Below are positions 34,796 to 42,463 of a stretch of DNA of 64,000 bases, piece after piece (position 1 is the stretch's first letter; each line of letters opens with the position of its first letter). The stretch is from Ectothiorhodospira marina (GTDB lineage: Bacteria; Pseudomonadota; Gammaproteobacteria; Ectothiorhodospirales; Ectothiorhodospiraceae). Both the position numbers and the translations under genes were made by a program. Where the stretch lies: the NCBI RefSeq assembly GCF_900109495.1, contig NZ_FOAA01000007.1:62001-126000 (forward strand). Reading direction: 5' to 3'. The notes under the pieces were generated by a model, which made no database searches, was not told the origin of the DNA, and worked only from the letters and a program-made list of their open reading frames with translations.

Positions 34796-34883
34796 GCTCG
34801 GATCCTCTCCTTTGGTTTTATGCGGGCATTCTACTCAGGTGAAGGGAATATAGGCCAGTATCCGGCTTACGGAGACTATCCCG

Positions 34884-35099
34884 CAGGGGCGCTTCGCGAA
34901 GCGCCCGGCCGGCGCCGAGGGGGTCATCGTACCCATCCGACAGATCTTGGCAGTCGGACACACCGCGCGGGTCGTTCGCGAACGACCCGTACGGATTCCT
35001 GAGTCACCTGCGTGCGTCGCAGAAAGCCTTCCCTGCGAAGCGCCCGAACGGCGCATCCCATGCCCCCGATTCCTTGTAGGGGCGCTTCGCGAAGCGCCC
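34884..35099. repeat. Palindrome cluster between rpiA and ilvA
   Basis: GGGCGCTTCGCGAAGCGCCC at 34887-34906 and 35080-35099 (the latter GTAG-tagged, period 193 bp), and GGGTCGTTCGCGAACGACCC at 34979-34998. The intervening sequence is nearly the same as in the cluster at 33.6-34.1 kb, so one was copied from the other across rpiA. The 387-bp gap holds nothing else obvious; promoters for both flanking genes must sit at its edges. Confidence 0.85.
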
Positions 35100-35182
35100 G
35101 CCTGGGGCCGAGGATGTCACCATGCCCCTGTTTGACCCCTTTTGTCTTGCGGCCCTTGAACCCGCCACTGTATCTTCATGGG

Positions 35183-36697
35183 ATGTCCTACCCCTACCTT
35201 CAGAAGATCCTCACAGCCCGGGTTTACGATGTGGCGCGCGAAACGCCGCTGGACCCCATGCCCACCCTCACACGCCGCCTGGGTAACCAGATTCTGCTCA
35301 AGCGCGAAGACCTGCAACCGGTCTTCTCCTTCAAGCTGCGCGGCGCGTATCACAAGATGGTCAACCTCCCCAGGGAGGTGCGCGAGAAGGGGGTGATCTG
35401 CGCCTCGGCCGGCAACCATGCCCAGGGGGTGGCGCTGTCGGCGAAACGTCTGGGCATCAAGGCGGTGATCGTCATGCCCCAGACCACACCTTCCATCAAG
35501 GTGGAGGCCGTGCGGGCGCTGGGCGGCGAGGCCATCCTGCATGGGGATTCCTACGATGATGCCTACCAGCTCACCCAGGAGTTGATGGAAAAGCATGGCT
35601 ACGCCTTCATCCACCCCTTCGATGACCCGGACGTGATCGCGGGCCAGGGCACGGTGGCCCTGGAGCTGCTGCGCCAGCACCCCGACCCCCTGGATGCTGT
35701 GTTCATCCCCGTGGGCGGCGGCGGCCTGGCGGCGGGGATGGCGGTGTACATCAAGGCCCTGCGCCCGGACATCAAGGTGATCGGTGTGGAGCCCGAAGAT
35801 GCCCCTTGCATGCATCATGCCCTGGAGAAGAAACGGCGCATCATCCTGGATCAGGTGGGCATCTTCGCCGACGGGGTGGCGGTGCGACAGGCCGGCAAGG
35901 AGAACTACCGGATCTGCCGGGAGCACATGGACGAGGTGATCCTGGTGACCACCGACGAGATCTGCGCCGCCACCAAGGATGTCTTCGACGACACCCGGGT
36001 GATGGCCGAGCCCGCCGGCGCCCTGTCGGTGGCGGGGCTGAAGAAATACATCGAGCGCGAGGGCGCGCGAGATGGCCGGTATGCGGCGGTGCTCAGTGGC
36101 GCCAACATCAATTTTGACCGCCTGCGGCATGTGACGGAGCGGGCGGAGCTGGGTGAGCACCGGGAGGCCCTGTTTGCCGCCATCATCCCGGAGCGCCCGG
36201 GGAGTTTCCGGGCCTTTTGCGAGGCCATCGGCAAGCGGGGCATCACCGAGTTCAACTACCGCTATGCGGACCAGGACGAGGCCTGCATCTTCGTGGGGGT
36301 GCAACTCAGCGGCGGCGAGCCCGAGGGCCGGGCCTTGCTGGAGGATCTCCGGGCCAAGGGCTATCCCATCGAGGATCTCAGTGGCAACGAGGTGGCCAAG
36401 GTGCATCTGCGCCACATGGTGGGCGGGCATGCCAGTCATGTGGGGGACGAGATCGTCTACCGTTTCGAGTTCCCGGAGCGGCCGGGGGCGTTGATGCGGT
36501 TCTTATCCCAGATGGGGCAGGACTGGAACATCAGTCTGTTCCATTACCGCAACCATGGCGCCGCCTACGGGCGGGTGCTGGTGGGCATCCAGGTCCCCCC
36601 ACGGGACAAGCCCCGCTTCCGGCGTTTCCTGAAGGAGCTGGGGTACATGCACTGGGAGGAGACGGAGAATCCGGTGTACCGGTTGTTCCTGGGTTGA
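35183..36697 (+). CDS. ilvA: Biosynthetic threonine ammonia-lyase (threonine deaminase) IlvA
   Basis: PLP enzyme converting threonine to 2-oxobutyrate for isoleucine synthesis. The 504 aa fit the biosynthetic form. The PLP lysine is K51 in SFKLRGAY; the phosphate-binding glycine loop is VGGGGLAAGM; SAGNHAQGVA is intact. Two C-terminal ACT-like regulatory domains (about 330-405 and 425-500, each starting ALFAAIIPERPGSF or RFEFPERPGALM) mark the isoleucine-feedback-regulated type. ATG 35183 gives MSYPYLQKILTARVYDVA, aligned with the family; longer readings run into the repeat cluster. Confidence 0.95.
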   Translation: MSYPYLQKILTARVYDVARETPLDPMPTLTRRLGNQILLKREDLQPVFSFKLRGAYHKMVNLPREVREKGVICASAGNHAQGVALSAKRLGIKAVIVMPQTTPSIKVEAVRALGGEAILHGDSYDDAYQLTQELMEKHGYAFIHPFDDPDVIAGQGTVALELLRQHPDPLDAVFIPVGGGGLAAGMAVYIKALRPDIKVIGVEPEDAPCMHHALEKKRRIILDQVGIFADGVAVRQAGKENYRICREHMDEVILVTTDEICAATKDVFDDTRVMAEPAGALSVAGLKKYIEREGARDGRYAAVLSGANINFDRLRHVTERAELGEHREALFAAIIPERPGSFRAFCEAIGKRGITEFNYRYADQDEACIFVGVQLSGGEPEGRALLEDLRAKGYPIEDLSGNEVAKVHLRHMVGGHASHVGDEIVYRFEFPERPGALMRFLSQMGQDWNISLFHYRNHGAAYGRVLVGIQVPPRDKPRFRRFLKELGYMHWEETENPVYRLFLG

Positions 36698-36706
36698 GGA
36701 AGGACA

Positions 36707-36811
36707 CCCTTCTCCCCCTTGGGGAGAAGGGCTGGGGATGAGGGGTGGCGGTGGGCAGGGTGCCTGGGTTTGCCCCTCACCCCAACCCCTCTCCCCGGAG
36801 GGGGAGAGGGG
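36707..36811. repeat. CCCTTCTCCCC / CCCCTCTCCCC palindromic element
   Basis: CCCTTCTCCCC/GGGGAGAAGGG (36707-36731) and CCCCTCTCCCC/GGGGAGAGGGG (36786-36811) are linked by GCTGGGGATGAGGGG and CCCCTCACCCCAACCCC. The same composite element recurs at 51.73-51.83 kb. The first hairpin may end ilvA transcription. Confidence 0.8.
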
Positions 36812-36817
36812 CTCTGA

Positions 36818-37141
36818 TCACTTCTCCTTCAAGGCCTCCTCATTGAAGGCGTCATCAATCCCGGTGATGGTCTTCTCCACCATCCGGAAACCCTCCACCG
36901 GGGCATCGTCTCCCATGTACTTGAGACGCAGCGGGCCCAGCGCCTTCACCGCCTGGGCCCGGTCGATGGGGGTCTGCCCATCCCGTTCACCGGCCCCGCC
37001 CAGGGCCTTGACGATCTCCCCGGCGATGGGCCCCCGGTGTTCACCATCCAGGGCCTTGTCCAGGGTCTCCTGGGGCGAGCCATCCAGCAGCCCCAGGCCA
37101 GAATGTGCATCCAGGTGGGTCAGCAGTTCGCTCAGGGTCAT
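36818..37141 (-). CDS. Hypothetical protein
   Basis: A 107-aa acidic soluble protein starting MTLSELLTHLDAHSGLG at ATG 37141; an upstream start at 37210 would add 23 residues of different composition. No family is recognised. It is rich in Asp, Glu, Gly and Leu, has no signal peptide or membrane segment, and contains the phrase DGEHRGPIAGEIVKALGG. Codon use resembles the neighbours, and the frame is open throughout, so it is probably real. No operon partner is evident; it is transcribed away from brnT. Confidence 0.55.
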   Translation of the reverse strand: MTLSELLTHLDAHSGLGLLDGSPQETLDKALDGEHRGPIAGEIVKALGGAGERDGQTPIDRAQAVKALGPLRLKYMGDDAPVEGFRMVEKTITGIDDAFNEEALKEK

Positions 37142-37274
37142 GGTCAAGGCGCTCCGGTGTGATGCTGTCTGACCCTCAACATGGCACGGGGCGCGGGGCG
37201 ATTCAACCACGGGATTTGCCGGTCAATCGCTGCTTGAACTGGTCCGGTTGGAAGCTTGTCCATACAATAAGCTC

Positions 37275-37550
37275 ATGAGGATCGACTTCGACCCACGCAA
37301 GAGCGAGCGGAACGCAAGGGAGCGTGGTTTGCCGTTCACGGCCGTGAAACATTTCGATTGGGAAAACGCGGTCTTCTGTGAAGACCAGCGCTTCGACTAC
37401 CCCGAAACGCGTTTCATCGGTCTCGGCAAGATCGGGACACGTGTGCATGTGATGTGCTTTACGCCCGTTGAGGGCGGCATTCGCGTGATCAGCCTGAGAA
37501 AAGCCAACCCGCGGGAGGTGAGGCGCTATGAAAACGCCATTGACGGATGA
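37275..37550 (+). CDS. brnT: BrnT family toxin
   Basis: A 91-aa ribonuclease-fold toxin of type II BrnT/BrnA systems. It has the family signature FDPRKSERNARERGLPF at the N-terminus, FDWENA, and the C-terminal VHVMCFTPVEGGIRVISLRKAN-like block ending REVRRYE. ATG 37275 gives the canonical start; TACAAT (37263-37268) just upstream resembles a -10 box, which would leave an extremely short leader. The antitoxin gene overlaps its 3' end by 23 nt. BrnT inhibits translation in Brucella; the same is inferred here. Confidence 0.9.
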   Translation: MRIDFDPRKSERNARERGLPFTAVKHFDWENAVFCEDQRFDYPETRFIGLGKIGTRVHVMCFTPVEGGIRVISLRKANPREVRRYENAIDG

Positions 37551-37809
37551 GGACGGTGAGGTGCGGGAGTTGACGGATGATGACGTGAGCCGGATGCGCC
37601 CTTTGAGAGAGGCTTTACCGGAAGCCCTGCAGCGCTCCATTGGCCAGCGGGGCCGTCAGCGCAGACCCGCAAAAGTGAAAACCTCCATTCGTCTGTCACC
37701 AGAGGTGGTGGAGCATTTCAGGGCCGAAGGTCACGGCTGGCAAAGTCGTATAGACCAGGCACTCAAGCAGTACATTCAGGAGCACGGCCAAGGTAAAAAC
37801 CGTCCCTGA
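37528..37809 (+). CDS. brnA: BrnA family antitoxin
   Basis: A 93-aa antitoxin. The C-terminal half has the ribbon-helix-helix DNA-binding pattern KVKTSIRLSPEVVEHFRAEG followed by WQSRIDQALKQYIQEH, typical of BrnA_antitoxin. The acidic N-terminal half (DEDGEVRELTDDDVSRMRP) would cover the toxin. It overlaps brnT by 23 nt with toxin first, the usual BrnTA order. RHH antitoxins repress their own promoter; the operator would be near 37.23-37.27 kb. Confidence 0.9.
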   Translation: MKTPLTDEDGEVRELTDDDVSRMRPLREALPEALQRSIGQRGRQRRPAKVKTSIRLSPEVVEHFRAEGHGWQSRIDQALKQYIQEHGQGKNRP

Positions 37810-37821
37810 TACACAAAGCTT

Positions 37822-38283
37822 CTAAGCCTCCTCCAACATCGACAGGATGAAATCCCACTCCGCCTCGGACACCGGCATGATGGACAGGCGGTTGCCCCGG
37901 CGGACCAGGGGCATGTCGGCCAGCTCGGGGGCCTGCTTCAGGTCTGCCAGGGGGATCACCCGCTCGAATTTTTGCTCGAAGGCCACGTCCACCCGGTACC
38001 AGCGGGGATTGTCTGCCGGGCTTTTGGGGTCGTAGTACTTGTGCTCCGGGTCCCAGGCGGCCTCATCCGGATAGCCGGACCGGGCGATGCGCATGATCCC
38101 CACCACGCCGGGCACCTTGCAGTTGGAGTGGTAGAAGAAGGCCAGATCCCCCTCCTGCATCTCGTCGCGCATCATGTTGCGCGCCTGGTAATTGCGTACG
38201 CCCTCCCAGGGTTCCACCCGCACACGTTCCAGATCGTCAATGCCGAAGACATCGGGTTCGGATTTCATCAGCCAGTAGGCCAT
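37822..38283 (-). CDS. EVE domain protein
   Basis: A 153-aa single-domain EVE protein (PUA-like fold, thymocyte nuclear protein 1 family), a fold that reads modified bases. The start MAYWLMKSEPDVFGIDDL, the strings WEGVRNYQARNMMRDEM and FFYHSNCKVPGVVGI are diagnostic. In related genomes it commonly neighbours the 5-formyltetrahydrofolate cyclo-ligase gene; here the two are split by about 2 kb of palindrome arrays and a RAYT transposase, suggesting that the array grew in that gap. Cellular role is unknown. Confidence 0.9.
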   Translation of the reverse strand: MAYWLMKSEPDVFGIDDLERVRVEPWEGVRNYQARNMMRDEMQEGDLAFFYHSNCKVPGVVGIMRIARSGYPDEAAWDPEHKYYDPKSPADNPRWYRVDVAFEQKFERVIPLADLKQAPELADMPLVRRGNRLSIMPVSEAEWDFILSMLEEA

Positions 38284-38308
38284 GGTGTGGCTCCAGGTTG
38301 GTAGTAGG

Positions 38309-39060
38309 GGTGATGCAGGGGCCGTTCTCGAACGACCCGGGCGGTGTGACCGGTGTCACTGGCTTTCGGTTTTGGCATCGTGGCTGGACGAATCCCTGCA
38401 GGGGTCGTTCGCGAACGGCCCGTACGGATTGGTTGCCTGCGCACGCCCTGGTGCCTGCATGGGCGATGGGGTTGGCCGCGTTGGCCCCAGTGCCTGCATC
38501 GGCGGTTTGGTTGGCTGCGTTGGCCCCGGTGTCTGCATGGGCGGTTTCGTTGGCTGCGTTGGCCCCGGTGCTGAGGAGTGTATGTAGGGGTCGTTCGCGA
38601 ACGACCCGGGCGGTGTGACCGGTGTCACTGGCTTTCGGTTTTGGCATTGTGGCTGGACGAATCCCTGCAGGGGCCGTTCGCGAACGGCCCGTACGGATTG
38701 GTTGCCTGCGCACGCCCTGGTGCCGGCGTGGGCGATGGGGCTGGCTGCGTTGGCCCCGGTGCCTGCATCGGCGGTTTGGTTGGCTGCGTTGGCCCCGGTG
38801 TCTGCATGGGCGGTTTCGTTGGCTGCGTTGGCCCCGGTGCTGAGGAGTGTATGTAGGGGTCGTTCGCGAACGACCCGGGCGGTGTGACCGGTGTCACTGG
38901 CTTTCGGTTTTGGCATTGTGGCTGGACGAATCCCTGCAGGGGCCGTTCGCGAACGGCCCGTACGGATTGGTTGCCTGCGCACGCCCTGGTGCCTGCATGG
39001 GCGATGGGGTTGGCTGCGTTGGCCCCGGTGCCTGCATCGGCGATGTGGCTGACCTTGCTT
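38309..39060. repeat. 269-bp tandem array (about three units) left of the RAYT gene
   Basis: Units begin near 38309, 38578 and 38847 (period 269 bp). Each contains a GGGTCG-type hairpin (38588-38607, 38857-38876) and a GGGCCG-type hairpin (38671-38690, 38940-38959), and ends in a nested 39-nt minisatellite (GGTTTGGTTGGCTGCG, GTTGGCCCCGG...). In the first unit both hairpins are hybrids, one arm GGGTCG or GGGCCG and the other CGGCCC or CGACCC. No gene is supported in the whole 803-bp gap. Confidence 0.9.
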
Positions 39061-39086
39061 GCCGGGGGCTGGCGATTGCTCAGTAA

Positions 39087-39626
39087 TTATCTCATACGCC
39101 GCTCAGGGGGCGAGCGCACGGAGGTGCGATGCTCGGGATTCAGGCGATCCAGTTCCCATTTCAGTGGATTGTTCCGGATGTACTCTCGAACGGTATCCAG
39201 TTCCTGCTGATTTCTTATGACACGGTCCCAGTAATTCCGATGCCACAGTCTTTCCGGTGGATGGGGTAGCTCCTTGACCCGGCGGGTGGATACTGCCTTG
39301 AAGGCTCCGATCAGTCGCCCGAGGGGCTTGTGCGGGATGGGTGATCGAGCAGCCTGCTGGTCGGTCAGGAAGATGATGCCATGGAGATGGTTGGGCATGA
39401 TCACCTGCTCATCCAGCACGATATGTTCGTGGTGATCTCCCAACCAGTGCCAGGTGGTGTCGATGATGTCGCCGATGGCGTTCAAGGACATCCGTCCTTG
39501 CTCGATATGTCCAAAAAGGCAGGCGTGATGCCGGGTGCATAAGGTCACAAAATAGGCCCCCGGCCCGGCATAATCGTAATGCGTCAGGCGAGGAGATCGT
39601 CTGCGGGGTAGTGCCTTCCTTGTCAT
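39087..39626 (-). mobile_element. REP-associated tyrosine transposase (RAYT, Y1/HUH family)
   Basis: A 179-aa single-strand transposase of the Y1_Tnp family. The metal-binding HUH motif is NHLHG (H80, H82), the presumed nucleophile is Y132 in HRNYWDRVIRN, and the family-typical YIRNNPLKWEL follows. The N-terminal YDYAGPGAYFVTLCT is also typical. The gene is intact. It lies between two tandem arrays of GTAG-foot hairpins, the very kind of substrate RAYTs bind and cut in E. coli, so it is the best candidate to have spread the palindromes of this window. RAYTs are usually single-copy domesticated genes rather than selfish transposons. Confidence 0.93.
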
Positions 39627-39689
39627 TGAATTCCCTCCGTGGGTGTCTTGTTGTTCCGGTCGTGGTGTAGCTGGGGCAGGCCCCGGCGG

Positions 39690-40187
39690 GGGTCGTTCAC
39701 GAACGACCCGTACGGTGGGGTGGCTACCTTCGCCATTGTTCCCGTGTCTGCCTGTTGGGGTCGTTCTCGAACGACCCGTACGGTGGGGTGGCTACCTTCG
39801 CCATTGTTCCCGTGTCTGCCTGTGGGGGTCGTTCTCGAACGACCCCCACGAGGGGAGTGGCCACCTTCGTCATTGTTCCCGCGTCTGCCTGTGGGGGTCG
39901 TTCTCGAACGACCCGTACGGTGGGGTGGTTACCTTCGCCATTGTTCCCGCGTCTGCCTGTGGGGGTCGTTCACGAACGACCCGTACGGTGGGGTGGTTAC
40001 CTTCGCCATTGTTCCCGCGTCTGCCTGTTGGGGTCGTTCTCGAACGACCCGTACGAGGGGATTGGCTACCTTCGCCATTGTTCCCGCGTCTGCCTGTTGG
40101 GGTCGTTCTCGAACGACCCGTACGGTGGGGTGGCTACCTTCGCCATTCTTCCCGCGTCCGCCTGTAGGGGTCGTTCGTGAACGACCC
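39690..40187. repeat. Eight-unit 68-bp palindrome array right of the RAYT gene
   Basis: GGGTCGTTCxCGAACGACCC hairpins start at 39690, 39758, 39836, 39895, 39963, 40031, 40100 and 40168. The hairpin centre varies (TTCACGAA, TTCTCGAA, TTCGTGAA) while the stems are constant. The roughly 48-nt spacers are nearly identical (TACCTTCGCCATTGTTCCCG-type), so this is a tandem duplication and not a CRISPR. No gene is supported from 39627 to 40310. Confidence 0.92.
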
Positions 40188-40310
40188 GAGCGGTGTCTTC
40201 GGAGTCACCGTGCTCAGTGTATGGGCGCCGGTCAGCGACAAACAATGATGAGAGTCACCTGACAAACAGGATGAGAAAGCCGAGACCTTGGGTGGTCGAG
40301 GTGGGGTTTG

Positions 40311-40333
40311 GCAGTCGGTTCTCGAACGACTGC
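40311..40333. repeat. Divergent hairpin with compensated stem at the fau 3' end
   Basis: GCAGTCG and CGACTGC flank GTTCTCGAA. Compared with the main family both stem arms have changed together, keeping base pairing. It ends at the first base of the fau stop codon and could shape the fau mRNA end. Confidence 0.7.
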
Positions 40334-40953
40334 TATGTGGCGTTTCTCAGGGCGGTGGGCGACATGACTTGGGCAGGCCAACGGATCACACCCCGCTCGG
40401 TGGCCACCGCATCCAGGTTCACATCCCAAGGGCGACGGGGGAGGGCGTCCACCTGCTGGAAGTCATAGGCCAGGCCCAGCAGGCGGGGGCGATGCCAGTG
40501 GTCGTGGCGATTGCGGTGGGCGAAGGTGGTGTCGTAGAAGCCGCCGCCCATGCCCAGCCGGGTGCCTTCACCATCGAACCCCACCAGGGGCGTGATGATC
40601 AGGTCCAGGGCCCGGACCGGGAGGCGGTGGCGCTTGCTCACCGGGGGTTCAGGGATGCCAAAGCGGTTGGGGATCAGGCGGGTATCCGCGTCCCAGGCCA
40701 CGAACCACAACAGCCTGGGGTGAATCGGTGCCAGTACCGGCAGATACAGCCGTTTGCCGGCAGCGCGTGCCGCCGCCATCAGGGGGGCGGGATCCACTTC
40801 GCCGCGATCCGGCAGATAGACGGCAATGCGCCGGGCCGAGGTGAACAGGGGGTGGTGCACCACATGGCGGGCAATGCGCCGTGAACGGGCGAGGCGCTCC
40901 GCCGGGGGCAGGGCGAGTCGTTGCGCGCGCAGTGTCTGGCGGAGGGTCTTCAT
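40333..40953 (-). CDS. fau: 5-formyltetrahydrofolate cyclo-ligase
   Basis: Converts 5-formyl-THF to 5,10-methenyl-THF with ATP, returning the folate that glycine cleavage and serine metabolism can divert. The 206 aa begin MKTLRQTLRAQRLALPP at ATG 40953; a longer reading would run into the 6S RNA gene. The glycine-rich loop GMGGGFYDTTF and DLIITPLVGFD are diagnostic. Placement beside 6S RNA and zapA is the classical gammaproteobacterial arrangement (ygfA in E. coli), where 6S and fau share a precursor transcript. A folate gene pair (folA-thyA) and gcv lie elsewhere in the window. Confidence 0.93.
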   Translation of the reverse strand: MKTLRQTLRAQRLALPPAERLARSRRIARHVVHHPLFTSARRIAVYLPDRGEVDPAPLMAAARAAGKRLYLPVLAPIHPRLLWFVAWDADTRLIPNRFGIPEPPVSKRHRLPVRALDLIITPLVGFDGEGTRLGMGGGFYDTTFAHRNRHDHWHRPRLLGLAYDFQQVDALPRRPWDVNLDAVATERGVIRWPAQVMSPTALRNAT

Positions 40954-40984
40954 GGCCTGGCCTGAGTGCAAAGGGGATCCCATG

Positions 40985-41016
40985 AAAAAGGCCGGACCCG
41001 TGACAGGCCCGGCCTT
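40985..41016 (-). terminator. Terminator between 6S RNA and fau
   Basis: On the minus strand GGCCGGGCC and GGGTCCGGCC form a GC-rich stem followed by five T residues. It lies between the 6S 3' end and fau, so most transcripts would stop here while read-through serves fau. Confidence 0.8.
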
Positions 41017-41030
41017 GCTTTGTAGAGGAC

Positions 41031-41211
41031 ACGCTCCGCGAATGCCGTGGCGACTTTCGACCTTGAACCAGCGGTTCAAGTGGGTGCCGTCGCAGTGAAT
41101 CAAGGCTTTCCGCTACGTGGCGGACATGCACAACATCACTGCAGAGTGGCTCCCGGGGTAGTTCATTAGGCTCAAGGATAATACCCAGCCGCTCACGAAC
41201 ACCGCAGAGGT
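41031..41211 (-). ncRNA. ssrS: 6S RNA
   Basis: 6S RNA mimics an open promoter and sequesters sigma-70 RNA polymerase in stationary phase. On the minus strand the 3' half closely follows the E. coli molecule: GCCTTGATTCACTGCGACGG, CTTGAACCGCTGGTTCAAGG and a closing CGCGGAG. The 5' half has CTCTGCGGTGTTCG, GCGGCTGGGT and CCTTGAGCC as in other 6S RNAs, and CTCTGCG pairs with CGCGGAG to close the long rod. Length is about 180 nt. Position between zapA and fau is the conserved locus. Ends are estimated from the closing stem. Confidence 0.93.
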
Positions 41212-41273
41212 GCCCAAACCTTAAAATCGTTGTGGGTGCAGGGCTTCAACATACCATGGTCCCTGACCTTAAT

Positions 41274-41300
41274 CTTCGCGGCCAAGCGCCGCTCCCACTG
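41274..41300. repeat. Single GCGGCCAAGCGCCGCTCCCAC element
   Basis: One copy of the Pseudomonas-type GTGGGAGCGGC...GCCGCGAA element, slightly degenerate, between 6S RNA and the zapA stop. Confidence 0.7.
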
Positions 41301-41305
41301 AATTG

Positions 41306-41608
41306 TCAGTGTTCTTCGCCTTCCTTGTCCAGGGCCGAATCAACCCGGGCACGCAAGGCCTGAATCCGTTTGTCCATCTCTGCCTGCTGATCCTTCAGCG
41401 TGAGCAGTTCGTGGGTGATGTTCAGGGCCGCCATCACGGCGATCCGGTCTCCGCCCACCACCTTGCCGGTGTCCCGGATCTCCCGCATGCGGCGATCCAG
41501 CAGGCTGGCCGAGGTGATCAGGGCATGGCGCTGATCTTCCGGGCAGGCCACCCGGTATTCCTTGCCCAGGATCTGAACCGTGACCGGTTCAGCGACGGCT
41601 TCCGTCAT
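41306..41608 (-). CDS. zapA: Cell division protein ZapA
   Basis: A 100-aa ZapA, which bundles FtsZ filaments at midcell. The N-terminal domain has VTVQILGKEYRVACPEDQ, and the C-terminal helix (about 45-95, VMAALNITHELLTLKDQQ...) is the tetramerising coiled coil. It overlaps the upstream zapB-like gene by 4 nt (ATGA), so translation is coupled. 6S RNA follows, as in E. coli and Pseudomonas. Confidence 0.95.
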   Translation of the reverse strand: MTEAVAEPVTVQILGKEYRVACPEDQRHALITSASLLDRRMREIRDTGKVVGGDRIAVMAALNITHELLTLKDQQAEMDKRIQALRARVDSALDKEGEEH

Positions 41609-41838
41609 ACGGCCTGCTCCATGGACTTGAGACGGTTGATCATCGATTCCACCTTGATGCGCGCCTGTTCTCCACGCTCGGTCAGTATGGACCGTTCCGT
41701 GAGCAATTGCTCGTTTTGGTGACGCAGCATGCGGTTTTCATCCCGCAGCCGGTCGCAGGCACGCGCCAGCGCTTCAACCTGCGTTTCCAGCTCGCGCAGG
41801 GTTTGATGGGCTTCGGCGCTGTGGTGAATCGTGTTCAT
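41605..41838 (-). CDS. ZapB-like coiled-coil protein (TIGR02449 type)
   Basis: A 77-aa protein that is nearly all coiled coil: heptads run from LRELETQVEALARACDRLRD through NRMLRHQNEQLLTERSIL to the C-terminus. The family occurs directly upstream of zapA in many Gammaproteobacteria. ATG 41838 is chosen over an upstream in-frame ATG, because the added residues would not fit the coiled coil. A role in division with ZapA is inferred from the 4-nt overlap and family context. Confidence 0.82.
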   Translation of the reverse strand: MNTIHHSAEAHQTLRELETQVEALARACDRLRDENRMLRHQNEQLLTERSILTERGEQARIKVESMINRLKSMEQAV

Positions 41839-42056
41839 GGGCTCAATATAGGCCTGCCCGCCGGGGGGCGTCAACGGGGCCGACCACCCCCTTCACGGTG
41901 ATCGTCACGGGGCCCGACAGGATCCCCTCCGCGCACCGGCGGGGACGGCCTTGAACCAGGCTGTCGTGTGGCCATCCGCGGTGAGGTGGCCCATGGCCTC
42001 GCGTGGCGCGAGCTTGCTAGACTGTGGGATCCTCAGGCCTTCATGGATCCGCGCAC

Positions 42057-42359
42057 ATGCCCCCGGATGACCTTTCCGCCTTCGCGTCGGCCCCCGAAGG
42101 TTCCGTTGTGGTCGAGTCGGTCACCACCGCGGGCAAGCCCTGCCGCATCGTCGATACCACCGGTACGGTCCGTCGGGACGTGCTGGCTTCGCTGCTGGAG
42201 CAACTGATCGCCGAGCGGCGTTTCGGTCTCTCCGCCCTGTCGGCGGCGGGGAGCGGGGTGATCAACCTGGATGAGCCCCAGTTTGCCCATGTGCAACTGG
42301 ACGAGGCCCTGTATCGTCTGATCCTGCTGCCTGACGAGGCGCGGCTGGAGCCCTTCTGA
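42057..42359 (+). CDS. Hypothetical protein between zapB-like and UPF0149 genes
   Basis: A 100-aa protein from ATG 42057 with the sequence start MPPDDLSAFAS. No family recognised. It has no signal peptide or membrane helix, and it contains predicted strands and helices (VVVESVTTAGKPCRIVDTTG; DVLASLLEQLIAERRF). No clear ribosome-binding site precedes the start. It is transcribed in the direction of the pepP operon, 104 bp upstream of the UPF0149 gene. Good codon bias and an uninterrupted frame favour a real gene; the divergent zapB-like gene lies 218 bp away. Confidence 0.55.
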   Translation: MPPDDLSAFASAPEGSVVVESVTTAGKPCRIVDTTGTVRRDVLASLLEQLIAERRFGLSALSAAGSGVINLDEPQFAHVQLDEALYRLILLPDEARLEPF

Positions 42360-42463
42360 TTCCATCGGCCCCCGGGTTGATGCCACCCCATGGGCACCGG
42401 TCGGCCCGGAACCGTTTGCCGCCGATTGTTGTCCTGATCGCTATCCCGTGATGAGATTGCCCC

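Noticed and set aside
39690-40187. Regular 20-nt palindromes at about 68-nt spacing, CRISPR-like
   Set aside because: The spacers are nearly identical to each other and no cas gene is near, so this is a tandem duplication of a hairpin unit.
40954-41103. N-terminal extension of the folate cyclo-ligase
   Set aside because: It overlaps the terminator and 3' end of 6S RNA; family alignment starts at 40953.
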